Source: Paludibacterium yongneupense DSM 18731 (lineage in GTDB: Bacteria > Pseudomonadota > Gammaproteobacteria > Burkholderiales > Chromobacteriaceae). Taken from it: 64,000 bases of DNA. The stretch spans positions 77,196-141,195 of the forward strand of contig NZ_KE383959.1 in assembly GCF_000422925.1 (NCBI RefSeq), written 5' to 3'. Position 1 is the stretch's first letter. Every line of letters starts with the position of its first letter. This document shows, piece by piece, positions 10,490-19,577 of the stretch. A program made the position numbers and the translations under genes. Below the pieces are notes generated by a model. That model worked only from the letters and a program-made list of their open reading frames with translations, was not told the origin of the DNA and ran no database searches.

Positions 10490-11506
10490 ATGTTGACAGG
10501 CAAAACCAGCATCAGCCTCGGCCTGCAAGGCGGAGGCGCTCACGGCGCATTTACCTGGGGGGTACTGGATCGTCTGCTTGAGCATGAGCAATGGCATATC
10601 GACGGGATCAGCGCCAGCAGTGCCGGCGCCATGAATGCCGTGGCGCTGGCGCAAGGCCTGCTCGATGGAGGCCGTGCCGGCGCGCGCGCGGCGCTGTCAC
10701 GCTTCTGGATGGCGGTGGCGGACAGTGCGCCGTTCGCCTTGCTGTCCGGCTCGCTCGACAACGACAACCTGACCCTGGCCCCGGCCTTCCAGGCCATGCT
10801 GCAATGGTCGCGCTACCTGTCGCCGGAAGAGCTCAACCCTTTCGACCACAATCCGCTGCGCGACATCATCGCCGAGCAGTTCGACTTCGAGCGTCTGCGC
10901 CGCAACGGCCGGGTCAAGCTGTTTGTCGCCGCAACCCACGCCAACACCGGCAAGCTTCGCATCTTCAACAACAGCGATCTCAGCGCCGACGCGGTCATGG
11001 CCTCGGCCTGCCTGCCAACGATCTACCGGCCTGTCGAAATCGACGGCGAGCCTTACTGGGATGGCGGCTTCGCCGCCAACCCCGCCGTGTTCCCGCTGTT
11101 CTACGACTGTCGTGCCGACGATATCATGCTGGTGCTGCTCAGCCCGCTCTCCTTCCAGACCACGCCGCAAAGCGCGGAGGAAATCAAGAATCGCGTGCTC
11201 GAGCTCGCCTTCAACTCGACATTTCTGCGCGAGATGCGCATGTTCACCCACCTGCGGCGGATGCTCGGACAGCGCTGGCCGATACTCGGCCGCTTCGAGC
11301 GCCACTTGATGCGCACGCGCTTCCACATGATCGAAGCGCCGGAAAAGCTGGCGCAATTACATCCGGCGACGAGGATGGCGGCCAATGCCGACTTTTTCGC
11401 CACCCTGCGCGATCTGGGCCGCGCAGCGGCGGAGACATGGCTCGCCGCGCACGGCGCCGCCGTCGGGCGACGCTCGACCGCGCCGCTCGACGACTTGTTC
11501 TATTAG
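10490..11506 (+). CDS. Patatin-like phospholipase family protein
   Basis: 338 aa. The oxyanion-hole glycine run GLQGGGAHGAF is near residue 10, the nucleophile elbow reads SASSAGAMNA near residue 45, and the catalytic aspartate lies in DGGFAANPA. Such lipases hydrolyse acyl chains of phospholipids or other lipids with a Ser-Asp dyad. The elbow has Ala where strict G-x-S-x-G has Gly, which occurs in some bacterial subfamilies. No signal peptide is seen, so it is probably cytosolic or injected. The ATG at 10490 has AAGGGG 9 nt upstream. It converges with the next gene and their stops overlap. Confidence 0.88.
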   Translation: MLTGKTSISLGLQGGGAHGAFTWGVLDRLLEHEQWHIDGISASSAGAMNAVALAQGLLDGGRAGARAALSRFWMAVADSAPFALLSGSLDNDNLTLAPAFQAMLQWSRYLSPEELNPFDHNPLRDIIAEQFDFERLRRNGRVKLFVAATHANTGKLRIFNNSDLSADAVMASACLPTIYRPVEIDGEPYWDGGFAANPAVFPLFYDCRADDIMLVLLSPLSFQTTPQSAEEIKNRVLELAFNSTFLREMRMFTHLRRMLGQRWPILGRFERHLMRTRFHMIEAPEKLAQLHPATRMAANADFFATLRDLGRAAAETWLAAHGAAVGRRSTAPLDDLFY

Positions 11507-12270
11507 CGCAGGAACAGCCAGACCGTCAGCGCGGCGCCGACGCAAACGACAAAGGCGCGCAAAATCTTCTCGGGCAGGCGGTGCATGAGCCAGGAGCCGC
11601 TGATGCCGCCAAGCACCCCGCCCGCGCCCAGCGCCAGCACGGCGGGCCAGCTGACTTGCGGCGAGAAGACGAAGACCGCCACTGCAGATGCATTCATCGC
11701 CATCGCCAGTGCGTTCTTGGTCGCCGTGGCGGTTCGCACCGCCTGCCCGGCCACGGTCAGCGCCGCCAGCATCAGAAAACCGATGCCACCGCCGAAGTAA
11801 CCGCCGTAGATCGCGATCGCGCCCTGCACCGCCAGCAGCACCGGCAGTGGCAGCGTGGCGGCCGCGTCTAGCGGTTTGCGCCGGAAGCTGCCCCAGGCGA
11901 ATACGCTGGTGGCGAACAACACCAGCCACGGCACCAAGCGGGCAAAGAACTCGGCGGGCGTACTCAATAGCAGCAAAGCACCTGCGACCCCTCCGACCAG
12001 ACTCAGGGCAAACAGATAGCGGAAGCGCAAGGCGCCGACATCACCCACCAGCCGCCGCCCGGCATACGCCGAGGTCATCTGGCTCGGAAACAGCGCGATG
12101 GTCGATGAGATATTGGCCGCCAGCGGATTGAGGCCGGCCAGCAGCAAGGCCGGAAAAGTAATGAAAGAGCCGCCGCCGGCGAGAACGTTTTGCGCGCCGG
12201 CGTAAACGCCCGCCAGGGCGACCAGCAGCAAGGCATGGACGGAGGGATGAGCGATCGGCATGGTCATCAT
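11503..12270 (-). CDS. TauE/SafE family sulfite/organic-anion exporter
   Basis: 255 aa, about eight hydrophobic segments. Both family repeats are visible: the N-terminal one (AGAQNVLAGGGSFITFPALL, then GLNPLAANISSTIAL) and the C-terminal one (GYFGGGIGFLMLAAL, later ATKNALAMAMNASA). TauE-like proteins export sulfite, sulfoacetate or related anions; the substrate here is unknown. The start is one of three nearby ATGs (12270, 12267 or 12261) with no clear ribosome-binding site. The end overlaps the convergent patatin stop. Confidence 0.85.
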   Translation of the reverse strand: MMTMPIAHPSVHALLLVALAGVYAGAQNVLAGGGSFITFPALLLAGLNPLAANISSTIALFPSQMTSAYAGRRLVGDVGALRFRYLFALSLVGGVAGALLLLSTPAEFFARLVPWLVLFATSVFAWGSFRRKPLDAAATLPLPVLLAVQGAIAIYGGYFGGGIGFLMLAALTVAGQAVRTATATKNALAMAMNASAVAVFVFSPQVSWPAVLALGAGGVLGGISGSWLMHRLPEKILRAFVVCVGAALTVWLFLR

Positions 12271-12333
12271 TCGAAAAGAGGTAAGGCCCGATTCAAAACC
12301 ATGCCATTGACTATGGCAAATTGATTTATCTAA

Positions 12334-13056
12334 TCAGGCCGAGGCACCCAGGCCATACCCATGCCGCCCCAGGTGCCGCTCCAGCCGCCGGCCAAGCTCG
12401 GCCAACGTCGCGCACACGATGAAGTACAGCGCCCCCGCCGTGAAGAACAGCGGCAGCGGGTAGATCATCACGCGGTTATTGACCTGATTCGTCAGCAGGG
12501 TCAGTTCCGGTACGCTGACGATGAAGGCCATGGACGTATCCTTGATCAGGGCGACAAACAGATTGACCAGCGATGGCAGCATGGGCGGCAATGCCTGCGG
12601 CAACAGGACCAGGCGCAAAGTCTGCCACGTCCCGAAACCCGAGGCGATTGCCGCTTCGCGCTGCCCCGCCGCCACCGCCCCCAGCCCCGACAGGACGATG
12701 TGCATGACCGATACGGCACAGAACAGAGCGAGCGCGAGCACCACCGAGGCGGAATCCGGCGCCCCCTTGCCCATCAGCAGCGGCAACAGGAAGTAGAACC
12801 AGAAAATCAGCAGCAGCAGCGGGATGCCGCGCACCAGATCCGCCAGCAAAAACAGCACGCGCCGCAGCGCGGGCGGGCTGAACCAGGCCAGCACGGCCAG
12901 CGCGAAGCCCGACAGCAGTGCGATCCCCCCGGATGACAAGGCAATCAGCAGCGTCAGCAGCAGCCCGCCTGGCTCGCCTTCCGCCGCCCTGCCCCACAGC
13001 AGATAGCCGATATTATCCGCGATGGCGGACCAGGCGCCGGGATCAATGACGGACAT
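12334..13056 (-). CDS. Polar amino-acid ABC transporter permease (GltK-like)
   Basis: 240 aa inner-membrane permease. It carries the HisMQ-type EAA loop (AAIASGFGTWQTLRLVLLPQALP) and the LIKDTSMAF motif typical of glutamate/aspartate and other polar amino-acid importers. It overlaps the previous permease by 14 bp and has a strong ribosome-binding site (GGAGG). Together with the two genes upstream it forms a binding-protein plus permease-pair operon. No ATPase gene is nearby. Confidence 0.87.
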   Translation of the reverse strand: MSVIDPGAWSAIADNIGYLLWGRAAEGEPGGLLLTLLIALSSGGIALLSGFALAVLAWFSPPALRRVLFLLADLVRGIPLLLLIFWFYFLLPLLMGKGAPDSASVVLALALFCAVSVMHIVLSGLGAVAAGQREAAIASGFGTWQTLRLVLLPQALPPMLPSLVNLFVALIKDTSMAFIVSVPELTLLTNQVNNRVMIYPLPLFFTAGALYFIVCATLAELGRRLERHLGRHGYGLGASA

Positions 13057-13786
13057 TTCGCCTCCACGACGGCAGCAGCGAATTGCCCAGCCCCTGTAGC
13101 AGCGCGCTGAGCAGCAGTCCTAAGCCCAGATAGATAGCGGAGACCACGGCAAAAGCTTCGATCGCATGGAAGTTGTAGCTTTCGATCTGATTGGCCTGGT
13201 AGCAAAGTTCGGCGACGGCGATAGACATGGCCAGCGTAGAGTTTTTCATCAGATTGAGGTACTGCCCGATCAGCGGTTGCCAGGCATGGGCCAGCGCCTG
13301 GGGCAAGACGACGAGTCGCAGCGTCTGCCAGGCACCGAGCCCCAGGCTGCGACCGGCCTCGATCTGGCCGCGCGCGACCGCACGCATGCCGGCACGCATG
13401 TCTTCCGCCACGAAGGCGGCGCTGAACAGGCCCAACCCCCAGACGCCAACCAGCAGTTCGAGCGAGGGGAAAGCCAGGCCGACCGCGTGATGGGGGGCAT
13501 TCAACCATGTGCGCCAGGCGGAGGGCAGCAGGCCGATGCCACCGAAGTACCAGAACAGAAACTGCACCGCCAGCGGGGTATTGCGGAAGACCGCGACATA
13601 GGCGGCGGCCAGTGTCCTGGCCGGACGCGACGGCAGCAAGCGCAGCCCCAGCAGCGCGACGGCGATGGCGGTGGCGAGCACGCTGGCACACAGGGTCAGC
13701 TCGAGTGTGGTCAGCAGCCCCGACAGCAGCCATTGCCGCGGCGGGCCGCTCAACACCGCCAGCCAGTCGAAGTGGTAGCCGTTCAT
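13043..13786 (-). CDS. Polar amino-acid ABC transporter permease (GltJ-like)
   Basis: 247 aa from MNGYHFDWLAVL. The EAA loop reads IEAGRSLGLGAWQTLRLVVL, followed by LNLMKNSTLAMSI, as in GltJ-type permeases. Membrane segments start at residue 20. The ATG at 13786 was chosen over an upstream in-frame start because upstream sequence is not protein-like and a G-rich ribosome-binding site precedes it. It is the middle gene of the SBP-permease-permease operon. Confidence 0.87.
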   Translation of the reverse strand: MNGYHFDWLAVLSGPPRQWLLSGLLTTLELTLCASVLATAIAVALLGLRLLPSRPARTLAAAYVAVFRNTPLAVQFLFWYFGGIGLLPSAWRTWLNAPHHAVGLAFPSLELLVGVWGLGLFSAAFVAEDMRAGMRAVARGQIEAGRSLGLGAWQTLRLVVLPQALAHAWQPLIGQYLNLMKNSTLAMSIAVAELCYQANQIESYNFHAIEAFAVVSAIYLGLGLLLSALLQGLGNSLLPSWRRNVRH

Positions 13787-13835
13787 TCCGCCCCCCCGGG
13801 CTGGCGGGTAGCGGAATGGCGATGTCGCCCGACCA

Positions 13836-14639
13836 TCAATGCAGGGCGATCTTGAAGTCGCGCGGCAGCGGCGTGCTGCTGCCCTTGCCGAACCAGGTGT
13901 TATAGATATGCAGCGCCTGTCCGTTCTTTTCCAGACCGACCAGGGTCTGGTTGATCGCATCGAGCAGGCGTTTCTCGCCCTTCTTGACGGCGATGCCGTA
14001 GGGTTCGACCGATACGCGATAAGGCGTGAGTTCGTACTTGGCCTTGTCCGGCGACGCGGCCAGCAGCCCGGCGAGAATCGCGCCGTCCTGGGTAATCACC
14101 TGGACATTGCCGTTGCGCTGTGCAGCGAAAGCCAGAGCGATTTCGTCATAGGACAGCACGGTCGCCTGCGGGAAGGCCTTGTGCAACTCCTGCTCTTCCG
14201 TGGTGCCCTTTACCGCGCCTATCTTGGCGTTGGCCAGGTCCTGCTGTTTGCGGAACTGGCCTTTGGGGACGAGAAACTGCTGGCCGGTTACAAAATACGG
14301 TGTCGAGAAATCGACCTGGCGCGCACGTTCTTCGGTAATGGTAAAGGCGGCGACGATGGTGTCGACCTTGCCCGAAGCCAGCAGCGGAATGCGATTGGCC
14401 GGATTGGTCGTCTTCAGCTCCAGCTTCACGCCGAGCTTGCTGGCCAGGGCCTTGGCGAAGTCGACATCGTAACCGGCGACCGCATGCGTCTTGGCATCGA
14501 TGTAACCAAAGGGAGGGTTGCTGTCGAAAACGCCGACGGTGATTTTGCCGGCATGTTTGATTTCGTCGAGCTGATCGGCATGCGCGCCGCTGGCAAGCAA
14601 GGTCAGCAGCAATACGGACATATACTTTTTGCTATGCAT
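13836..14639 (-). CDS. Amino-acid ABC transporter periplasmic binding protein (glutamate/aspartate type)
   Basis: 267 aa with an N-terminal signal peptide (Lys-Lys, hydrophobic core SVLLLTLLASG, cleavage after AHA). The mature part starts DQLDEIKHAGKITVGVFDSNPPFGY, the SBP family 3 start, and includes GYDVDFAKALASKLGVKLEL and the FTITEERARQVDFSTPYF signature. It is the first gene of the operon. Ligand specificity is inferred only from the GltI-like sequence. Confidence 0.88.
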   Translation of the reverse strand: MHSKKYMSVLLLTLLASGAHADQLDEIKHAGKITVGVFDSNPPFGYIDAKTHAVAGYDVDFAKALASKLGVKLELKTTNPANRIPLLASGKVDTIVAAFTITEERARQVDFSTPYFVTGQQFLVPKGQFRKQQDLANAKIGAVKGTTEEQELHKAFPQATVLSYDEIALAFAAQRNGNVQVITQDGAILAGLLAASPDKAKYELTPYRVSVEPYGIAVKKGEKRLLDAINQTLVGLEKNGQALHIYNTWFGKGSSTPLPRDFKIALH

Positions 14640-14829
14640 TATGAGTCACCATCGGTTGATTTGCTTATATGTGACTCATGCTACCGCCGCAGAAACGATA
14701 TATCCAATAGACAAAAACGAATTACAAATACCGATAAAGTCTAACAAAACAGACGTTTTTACTGATTTTTCCGCTAGACATAGCGTTTTACACCTTTCGA
14801 ACATGCTCTAGCGCAACGCGAGAAGCGGC

Positions 14830-16653
14830 TCAGCTTCCGACTTCGAGCGAACCCGGAATGCGCGGGCTGACCTGATTGCGCCCCCGGTCCTTGGCATGGT
14901 AGAGCTCGACGTCGGCCAACTGGATCAGCCGCGACGAGGCCTCGCCGTGCAGCGGATAGAGTGCGGCCACCCCGATGCTGAGCGTCACTATCGGACCCGC
15001 GCGGGAATAGCCATGCTCAAGCTCGGCGTCGCGCACCGCCTGTACCAGCTTCTCGGCCAGGTAGAGCGCGCCCGCGAGATGCGTGCCGGGCAGCACCAGC
15101 GCAAACTCCTCGCCGCCGTAACGCGCAGCGAGGTCAAGCGGGCGCCGTGCATGGGCAGCGATGATGCGGGCGATATCGCGCAATACCATATCGCCTTCGT
15201 GATGGCCGTAATTGTCGTTATAAGCCTTGAAGTAATCGATGTCACACAGCAACAGGGCAACGGGCTTGCGCTCGCGCTGGGCGCGCGACCACTCGCGCTC
15301 CAGCACCTCGTTGAAACAGCGCCGGTTGGCAATGCCGGTCAACGCATCCTCGCTCGCCAGGCGTGCCAGCTTTTCGTTGACCACTTCCAGCTCCTGGGTT
15401 CTCTCTACCACCCTCGATTCCAGGTTATCGATCATGTCCTGCAGGCTGACGGCCATCCCGTCGAAGGCGTGCGCGAGGCTGTTGATCTCGCGCACGGAAC
15501 TGTCAGGCATCGGCCGCCCGTCCCACTCGCCGCGGGCGAGTTGTGCCGCATACTGATTGATCTCTTCGATGGGATGCGATACCCGCTTGGTCAGTGCGAT
15601 GCCGAAGCGCGTGCCGATCACAACGGAAAGCAGGATCAGCAGACCGCTGATACGCAGATTGTCGGTCAGCATGCCGGAGAAATCCTTCTCGGGTAGCAGC
15701 ACGCCTATTGTCAGTTTCAGGCCATCCGGCCCCTCGTACGGAATCGCATTGAGCAGATAGTTCTCCGACCCGATACTGATCAGGCGCGAGCCGGTGAGCG
15801 GAGATCTCTTCAACTCGCGTCCGGCGGCGGCAATGCGCGGTTCATGGCTCTCGCTGGCGCTGAAACGGTGCAGATCGCCGCCGCGCATCTCGAACAGCGA
15901 ACTGCTGTCCGAGGTCGCCAGCAGGTGGCCATGGACATCCATCAAAAACGAAAGTCCGTGCGCGCTGCTCTGCGACTCTTCCAGGAACCGGCTGAGCTGG
16001 TCCTCGCCCACATAGACGCCAGCGACCCCGAGCAAGGCATGACCGGCGCCGTAGACGGGTGCACCGATGCCAAAACCGAGACCATCCCGGCTATCGAGGT
16101 GGTCGGGATCGTCCCAACTCGGCGCGCCGGTGGCCACCGCCCTGCGAAACCAGGCGGTTTCAGTCACGTCATAGGGACTTTCACCCACATATAAAAGATC
16201 GCGCGCGCTATCGTCCGAACCGGTGGAATAGATCTGCAGTACCCCCCGGGTCCGTTGCCCGGACAGCACCACATGCACTGTCGTCCCCTGGCGGGCGCGA
16301 CGTGCGGCGACGAACTCGTTAGAGGGGCGGCCAAAACTGATCGCCGTCAGATAAGGCATCTGATACAGCTGCAAAGCAAACATCCGCTGCTGCGCGAGGC
16401 TGTCGTCCACCCCCATCTGCCGACTCTGCAACAGGTCGCGGTTGACATGGGCGATCGTGGCCGCAGAGTTGAACAACTGCTGCAGGTTGGTCTTGATGCG
16501 CTGGCCGATCTCGTCGGAGAGCCTGCGCTCGAATTGATGGGCGGAGGCCTGCCAGTTCTGATACGAAATCCATCCAATGAGGACGACTCCGGATAAAAAT
16601 AACAGCAAGAACGGCGCTATCAAAAACGTCCGCAGCGATACCCCTCGTTTCAT
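14830..16653 (-). CDS. Membrane diguanylate cyclase (dCache-HAMP-GGDEF)
   Basis: About 607 aa from MKRGVSLRTF. A membrane helix spans residues 7-29, a large periplasmic dCache-like sensor follows to about 335, then a second helix, HAMP, a short coiled coil (VVERTQELEVVNEKLARLA) and a GGDEF domain. The active site is GGEEF, and RPLD lies five residues before it, matching an RxxD product-inhibition I-site. The protein should make cyclic di-GMP on an external signal. The ATG at 16653 has GGGGAA 6 nt upstream; earlier ATGs lack this. It is divergent from the ABC gene at 16917. Confidence 0.9.
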   Translation of the reverse strand: MKRGVSLRTFLIAPFLLLFLSGVVLIGWISYQNWQASAHQFERRLSDEIGQRIKTNLQQLFNSAATIAHVNRDLLQSRQMGVDDSLAQQRMFALQLYQMPYLTAISFGRPSNEFVAARRARQGTTVHVVLSGQRTRGVLQIYSTGSDDSARDLLYVGESPYDVTETAWFRRAVATGAPSWDDPDHLDSRDGLGFGIGAPVYGAGHALLGVAGVYVGEDQLSRFLEESQSSAHGLSFLMDVHGHLLATSDSSSLFEMRGGDLHRFSASESHEPRIAAAGRELKRSPLTGSRLISIGSENYLLNAIPYEGPDGLKLTIGVLLPEKDFSGMLTDNLRISGLLILLSVVIGTRFGIALTKRVSHPIEEINQYAAQLARGEWDGRPMPDSSVREINSLAHAFDGMAVSLQDMIDNLESRVVERTQELEVVNEKLARLASEDALTGIANRRCFNEVLEREWSRAQRERKPVALLLCDIDYFKAYNDNYGHHEGDMVLRDIARIIAAHARRPLDLAARYGGEEFALVLPGTHLAGALYLAEKLVQAVRDAELEHGYSRAGPIVTLSIGVAALYPLHGEASSRLIQLADVELYHAKDRGRNQVSPRIPGSLEVGS

Positions 16654-16801
16654 GCCGTTCCCCATGACCAGACAACCCATACATTGATACTAGTAAACAC
16701 GGACGAGATATTCCGTTCTTAAGGTCATACCCGTCAAGAATTGACGCACGCCTCCTCCCCGCATCGACCAAAGCGCACTATTATTCCATAAATATCATAT
16801 A

Positions 16802-16816
16802 GTTAAAAAAATTAAC
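16802..16816. promoter_or_regulatory. Inverted repeat in the AT-rich divergent promoter region
   Basis: GTTAA-AAAAA-TTAAC lies in the 263-nt intergenic region between the diguanylate cyclase and the ABC exporter. The whole region 16760-16900 is AT-rich and should hold both promoters; no boxes could be fixed. A regulator site is possible, but chance in AT-rich DNA is not excluded. Confidence 0.3.
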
Positions 16817-16916
16817 CAAAGTGCCAATAACAATCAAACTGCAATTCCTATATGCTATTCACTAGCATTAAATCTAAATTATCTCTTACAACAATAATCC
16901 CCCTCCAGGAGGAACG

Positions 16917-18695
16917 ATGAACTGGAATCAGGAACTGCTGGCCAGTAGCCTGTGGCTGGCCAGAGCCTACGGCATCACCTTGCTCGCCTTTGGTCTGTTC
17001 GCCTGGGCCGTTACCCGCTACACGCAATGGGGGCGCCAGTTCGTCGCACTGGCCGGCCCTTATTTCTCGCCGCGGCGCAGCCTCAAGCCGCTTGGCATTC
17101 TGGCTTTGATCCTGCTGTTGACCTTGCTCGCCGTGCGCTTGAACGTACTGTTCTCGACCTGGTTCAACGGCATGTACACCGCGCTGCAAAATCTGGACGC
17201 CAAAGTCTTCTGGATGGAGATCGCCGTGTTCTCCGTGCTGGCCAGCTTGCACGTGGTGCGCTCGCTGTTCGATTTTTATATCCAGCAGAGCTTTACCCTG
17301 CACTGGCGCCAGTGGCAGAACGAACACCTGCTGGGCCGCTGGCTGGACCGGCAGGCCTATTACCGCAGCCAGTATCTGGCTCAACCGGCCGACAACCCCG
17401 ATCAGCGGCTGCAGCAAGATGTCGCCAGCTTCGTCACCACTTCGCTCGACCTGTCGATGGGGATGGTCAATGCGCTGGTCTCGACAGTGGCCTACACGCT
17501 TATTCTGTGGAATCTGTCCGGCATACTGAACGTCTTGGGTCTGCATATTCCCAGGGGGATGGTGTTCGCGGTCTTCCTCTATGTCATTGTCGCGACCGGT
17601 TTCGCCTTCCGGATCGGCCGTCCTCTGGTCGGACTGAATTTTCGCAATGAAAGGCTGAACGCTGATTACCGGTATGCTCTGGTCCGCCTGCGCGAGTACG
17701 CGGAAAGCATCGCCTTTTACGGCGGCGAGGGGGTCGAAGGCCGACAGCTGCGCCAGCGCTTTGCCCGCATCATCGACAACGCCTGGCAGATTGTCTACCG
17801 GTCGCTGAAATTCCAGAGCTTCAACTTCATCGTGTCGCAGACGGCGGCGGTATTCCCTTTCATCATTCAAGCCTCCCGTTTCTTCGCCAAGCAGATCACG
17901 CTTGGCGACATGGTGCAAACGGCCCAGGCCTTCGGGACCCTACACGATAACCTGTCTTTCTTCCGTAACGCGTATGACAATTTTGCCAGCTACCGTGCGG
18001 TGCTGAACCGGCTGTCCGGCTTCACCGAGGCGATCTCGAACGCCGTAGCCCTGCCCGAGCCGTCGCGGCATGAGCGCGGCAGCGAACTGAGCCTGGAAGG
18101 GCTGAGCGTGCGCACGCCCGCCGGCGTCTTGCTGCTCGAGCAGCTCACTGTCCGGGTCGACACCGCTCGGCCCCTGCTGATACGCGGGCGCTCGGGCGCA
18201 GGCAAGACCACGCTGCTGCGCGCGATAGCGGGCTTGTGGCCGTATAGCGAGGGCGAGATCGTACGCCCCGAGGGCGCTTCGCTGTTTCTGTCGCAGAAGC
18301 CCTATCTGCCGCAGGGAACCTTGCGCGATGCGCTCTACTACCCGGCCGGTGTCGTGGCACAGGACGATGCCATGGCACGCCAGGTCTTGCGCGATGTACA
18401 GCTCGGGCACCTGATCGATCGCCTCGACGAATCGACCGACTGGGGGCATATCCTGTCGCTAGGCGAACAGCAGCGTCTCGCTTTCGGGCGCCTGCTGCTG
18501 GCCAGACCGCAGGCCGCGTTTCTGGACGAAGCCACATCGGCCATGGATGAAGGGTTGGAAGAAGCCATGTACCGTCTGGTCAGGGAACGCTTGCCGCAAC
18601 TGGTGCTGGTCAGCGTGGGGCACCGCAGCACCCTGCGCGCCTTCCACCCGCGCGAGCTGCAACTGCTGGGCGACGGCGCCTGGCAACTGGCCTGA
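16917..18695 (+). CDS. YddA/SbmA-type ABC transporter, fused permease and ATPase
   Basis: 592 aa. The N-terminal half has about six membrane segments with the ABC_membrane_2 signature (FSTWFNGMYTALQNLD, then WRQWQNEHLLGRWL). The C-terminal half is an ATPase with Walker A (RGRSGAGKTTLLRAIAGL), signature LSLGEQQRLAFGRLLL and Walker B (AAFLDEATSAMDE). Relatives include E. coli YddA and the vitamin B12/antimicrobial-peptide transporters of the SbmA/BacA group; the substrate is unknown. It has a strong ribosome-binding site (AGGAGGA). It is a single gene, convergent with the next. Confidence 0.9.
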   Translation: MNWNQELLASSLWLARAYGITLLAFGLFAWAVTRYTQWGRQFVALAGPYFSPRRSLKPLGILALILLLTLLAVRLNVLFSTWFNGMYTALQNLDAKVFWMEIAVFSVLASLHVVRSLFDFYIQQSFTLHWRQWQNEHLLGRWLDRQAYYRSQYLAQPADNPDQRLQQDVASFVTTSLDLSMGMVNALVSTVAYTLILWNLSGILNVLGLHIPRGMVFAVFLYVIVATGFAFRIGRPLVGLNFRNERLNADYRYALVRLREYAESIAFYGGEGVEGRQLRQRFARIIDNAWQIVYRSLKFQSFNFIVSQTAAVFPFIIQASRFFAKQITLGDMVQTAQAFGTLHDNLSFFRNAYDNFASYRAVLNRLSGFTEAISNAVALPEPSRHERGSELSLEGLSVRTPAGVLLLEQLTVRVDTARPLLIRGRSGAGKTTLLRAIAGLWPYSEGEIVRPEGASLFLSQKPYLPQGTLRDALYYPAGVVAQDDAMARQVLRDVQLGHLIDRLDESTDWGHILSLGEQQRLAFGRLLLARPQAAFLDEATSAMDEGLEEAMYRLVRERLPQLVLVSVGHRSTLRAFHPRELQLLGDGAWQLA

Positions 18696-18703
18696 CAAGA
18701 CCG

Positions 18704-18727
18704 GCGGGCGGGGGCCGCCCCGCCCGC
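18704..18727. terminator. GC-rich hairpin between convergent genes
   Basis: GCGGGCGGGG and CCCCGCCCGC pair with a 4-nt loop in the 37-nt gap between two convergent stops. There is no T run, so termination is plausible but unproven. Confidence 0.45.
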
Positions 18728-18732
18728 GCAGC

Positions 18733-19518
18733 CTAGCGCGCGCTCTTGTGGTAGCGCGCTTCGAGACGGGCCTGGAATACTTCCAGGACGATGGACAATA
18801 TCCAGTAGATCACCGCGGCGGTAATCAGCATTTCCATATAGCGGTAGGACGAGCGGCCATAGCTCTGTGCGAGGAACATGATCTCCCACAAGCCCATCAC
18901 CGATACCAGCGACGAATCCTTGAGCATGGAAATAAACATCGCCCCGACCGGTGGTATCGCGACCTTCATCGCCTGCGGCATGATGATTTTGCTGAAGATA
19001 TGGCGCCGGCTCAGTCCGAGCGCCATCGCCGCCTCCCACTGTCCGCGATCGACGGACAAAATGGCCGAGCGAAAAATCTCGCTCAAGTAGGCGCCGTAGC
19101 ACAGCGACAGCGCGGTAATGCCGGAGGGGATGGCAGCGGGGACCGGGCCGAGCTGCGGCAAGCCGAGATAGATCAACAGGACTTGCAGCAGCAGCGGCGT
19201 ACCGCGAAAAAACGAAGTATAGAAAGTTGCGATGCCGAAGGCGCACGCACTGCTGGACATGCGGCCCAGCGCCGACAGCAGCCCCAGTATCAGGGAAATC
19301 ACCATGGAGGCCAGACAGAGCAACAACGTCAGCGGCACCCCCTGGACAAAACCGTCCGGAGCCAGCTCAAAACCGAGCAGGCTGGGCAATTTGTCCCAGA
19401 CAAAGGAAAACTGCAGTTGGAAGCTGGAAACGAACAGCAGAAAACCGGCGAGCAGCGTACCCCACACCAGCGCCACGCGCAGCTTGAAGGAGGGGACGAA
19501 AGATTGTTGAGTCGACAT
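18733..19518 (-). CDS. Amino-acid ABC transporter permease
   Basis: 261 aa, HisMQ-type permease. Membrane segments start at residue 13. The EAA loop reads WEAAMALGLSRRHIFSKIIM and is followed by MLKDSSLVSVMG. It is downstream of the binding-protein gene with a 59-nt gap. A single permease would work as a homodimer. The partner ATPase is not encoded in the window. Confidence 0.86.
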   Translation of the reverse strand: MSTQQSFVPSFKLRVALVWGTLLAGFLLFVSSFQLQFSFVWDKLPSLLGFELAPDGFVQGVPLTLLLCLASMVISLILGLLSALGRMSSSACAFGIATFYTSFFRGTPLLLQVLLIYLGLPQLGPVPAAIPSGITALSLCYGAYLSEIFRSAILSVDRGQWEAAMALGLSRRHIFSKIIMPQAMKVAIPPVGAMFISMLKDSSLVSVMGLWEIMFLAQSYGRSSYRYMEMLITAAVIYWILSIVLEVFQARLEARYHKSAR

Positions 19519-19577
19519 AGAATACTAAGCAAAGCCCCTGCCGCAGAGCGGCAGGGGCGGGGCGAGTCAAATACGCA

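Noticed and set aside
10602-10640. Loss of the first Gly in the patatin G-x-S-x-G elbow as a sign of inactivation
   Set aside because: The Ser, the oxyanion glycines and the DGG aspartate are all present, and Ala at this place occurs in some bacterial patatins.
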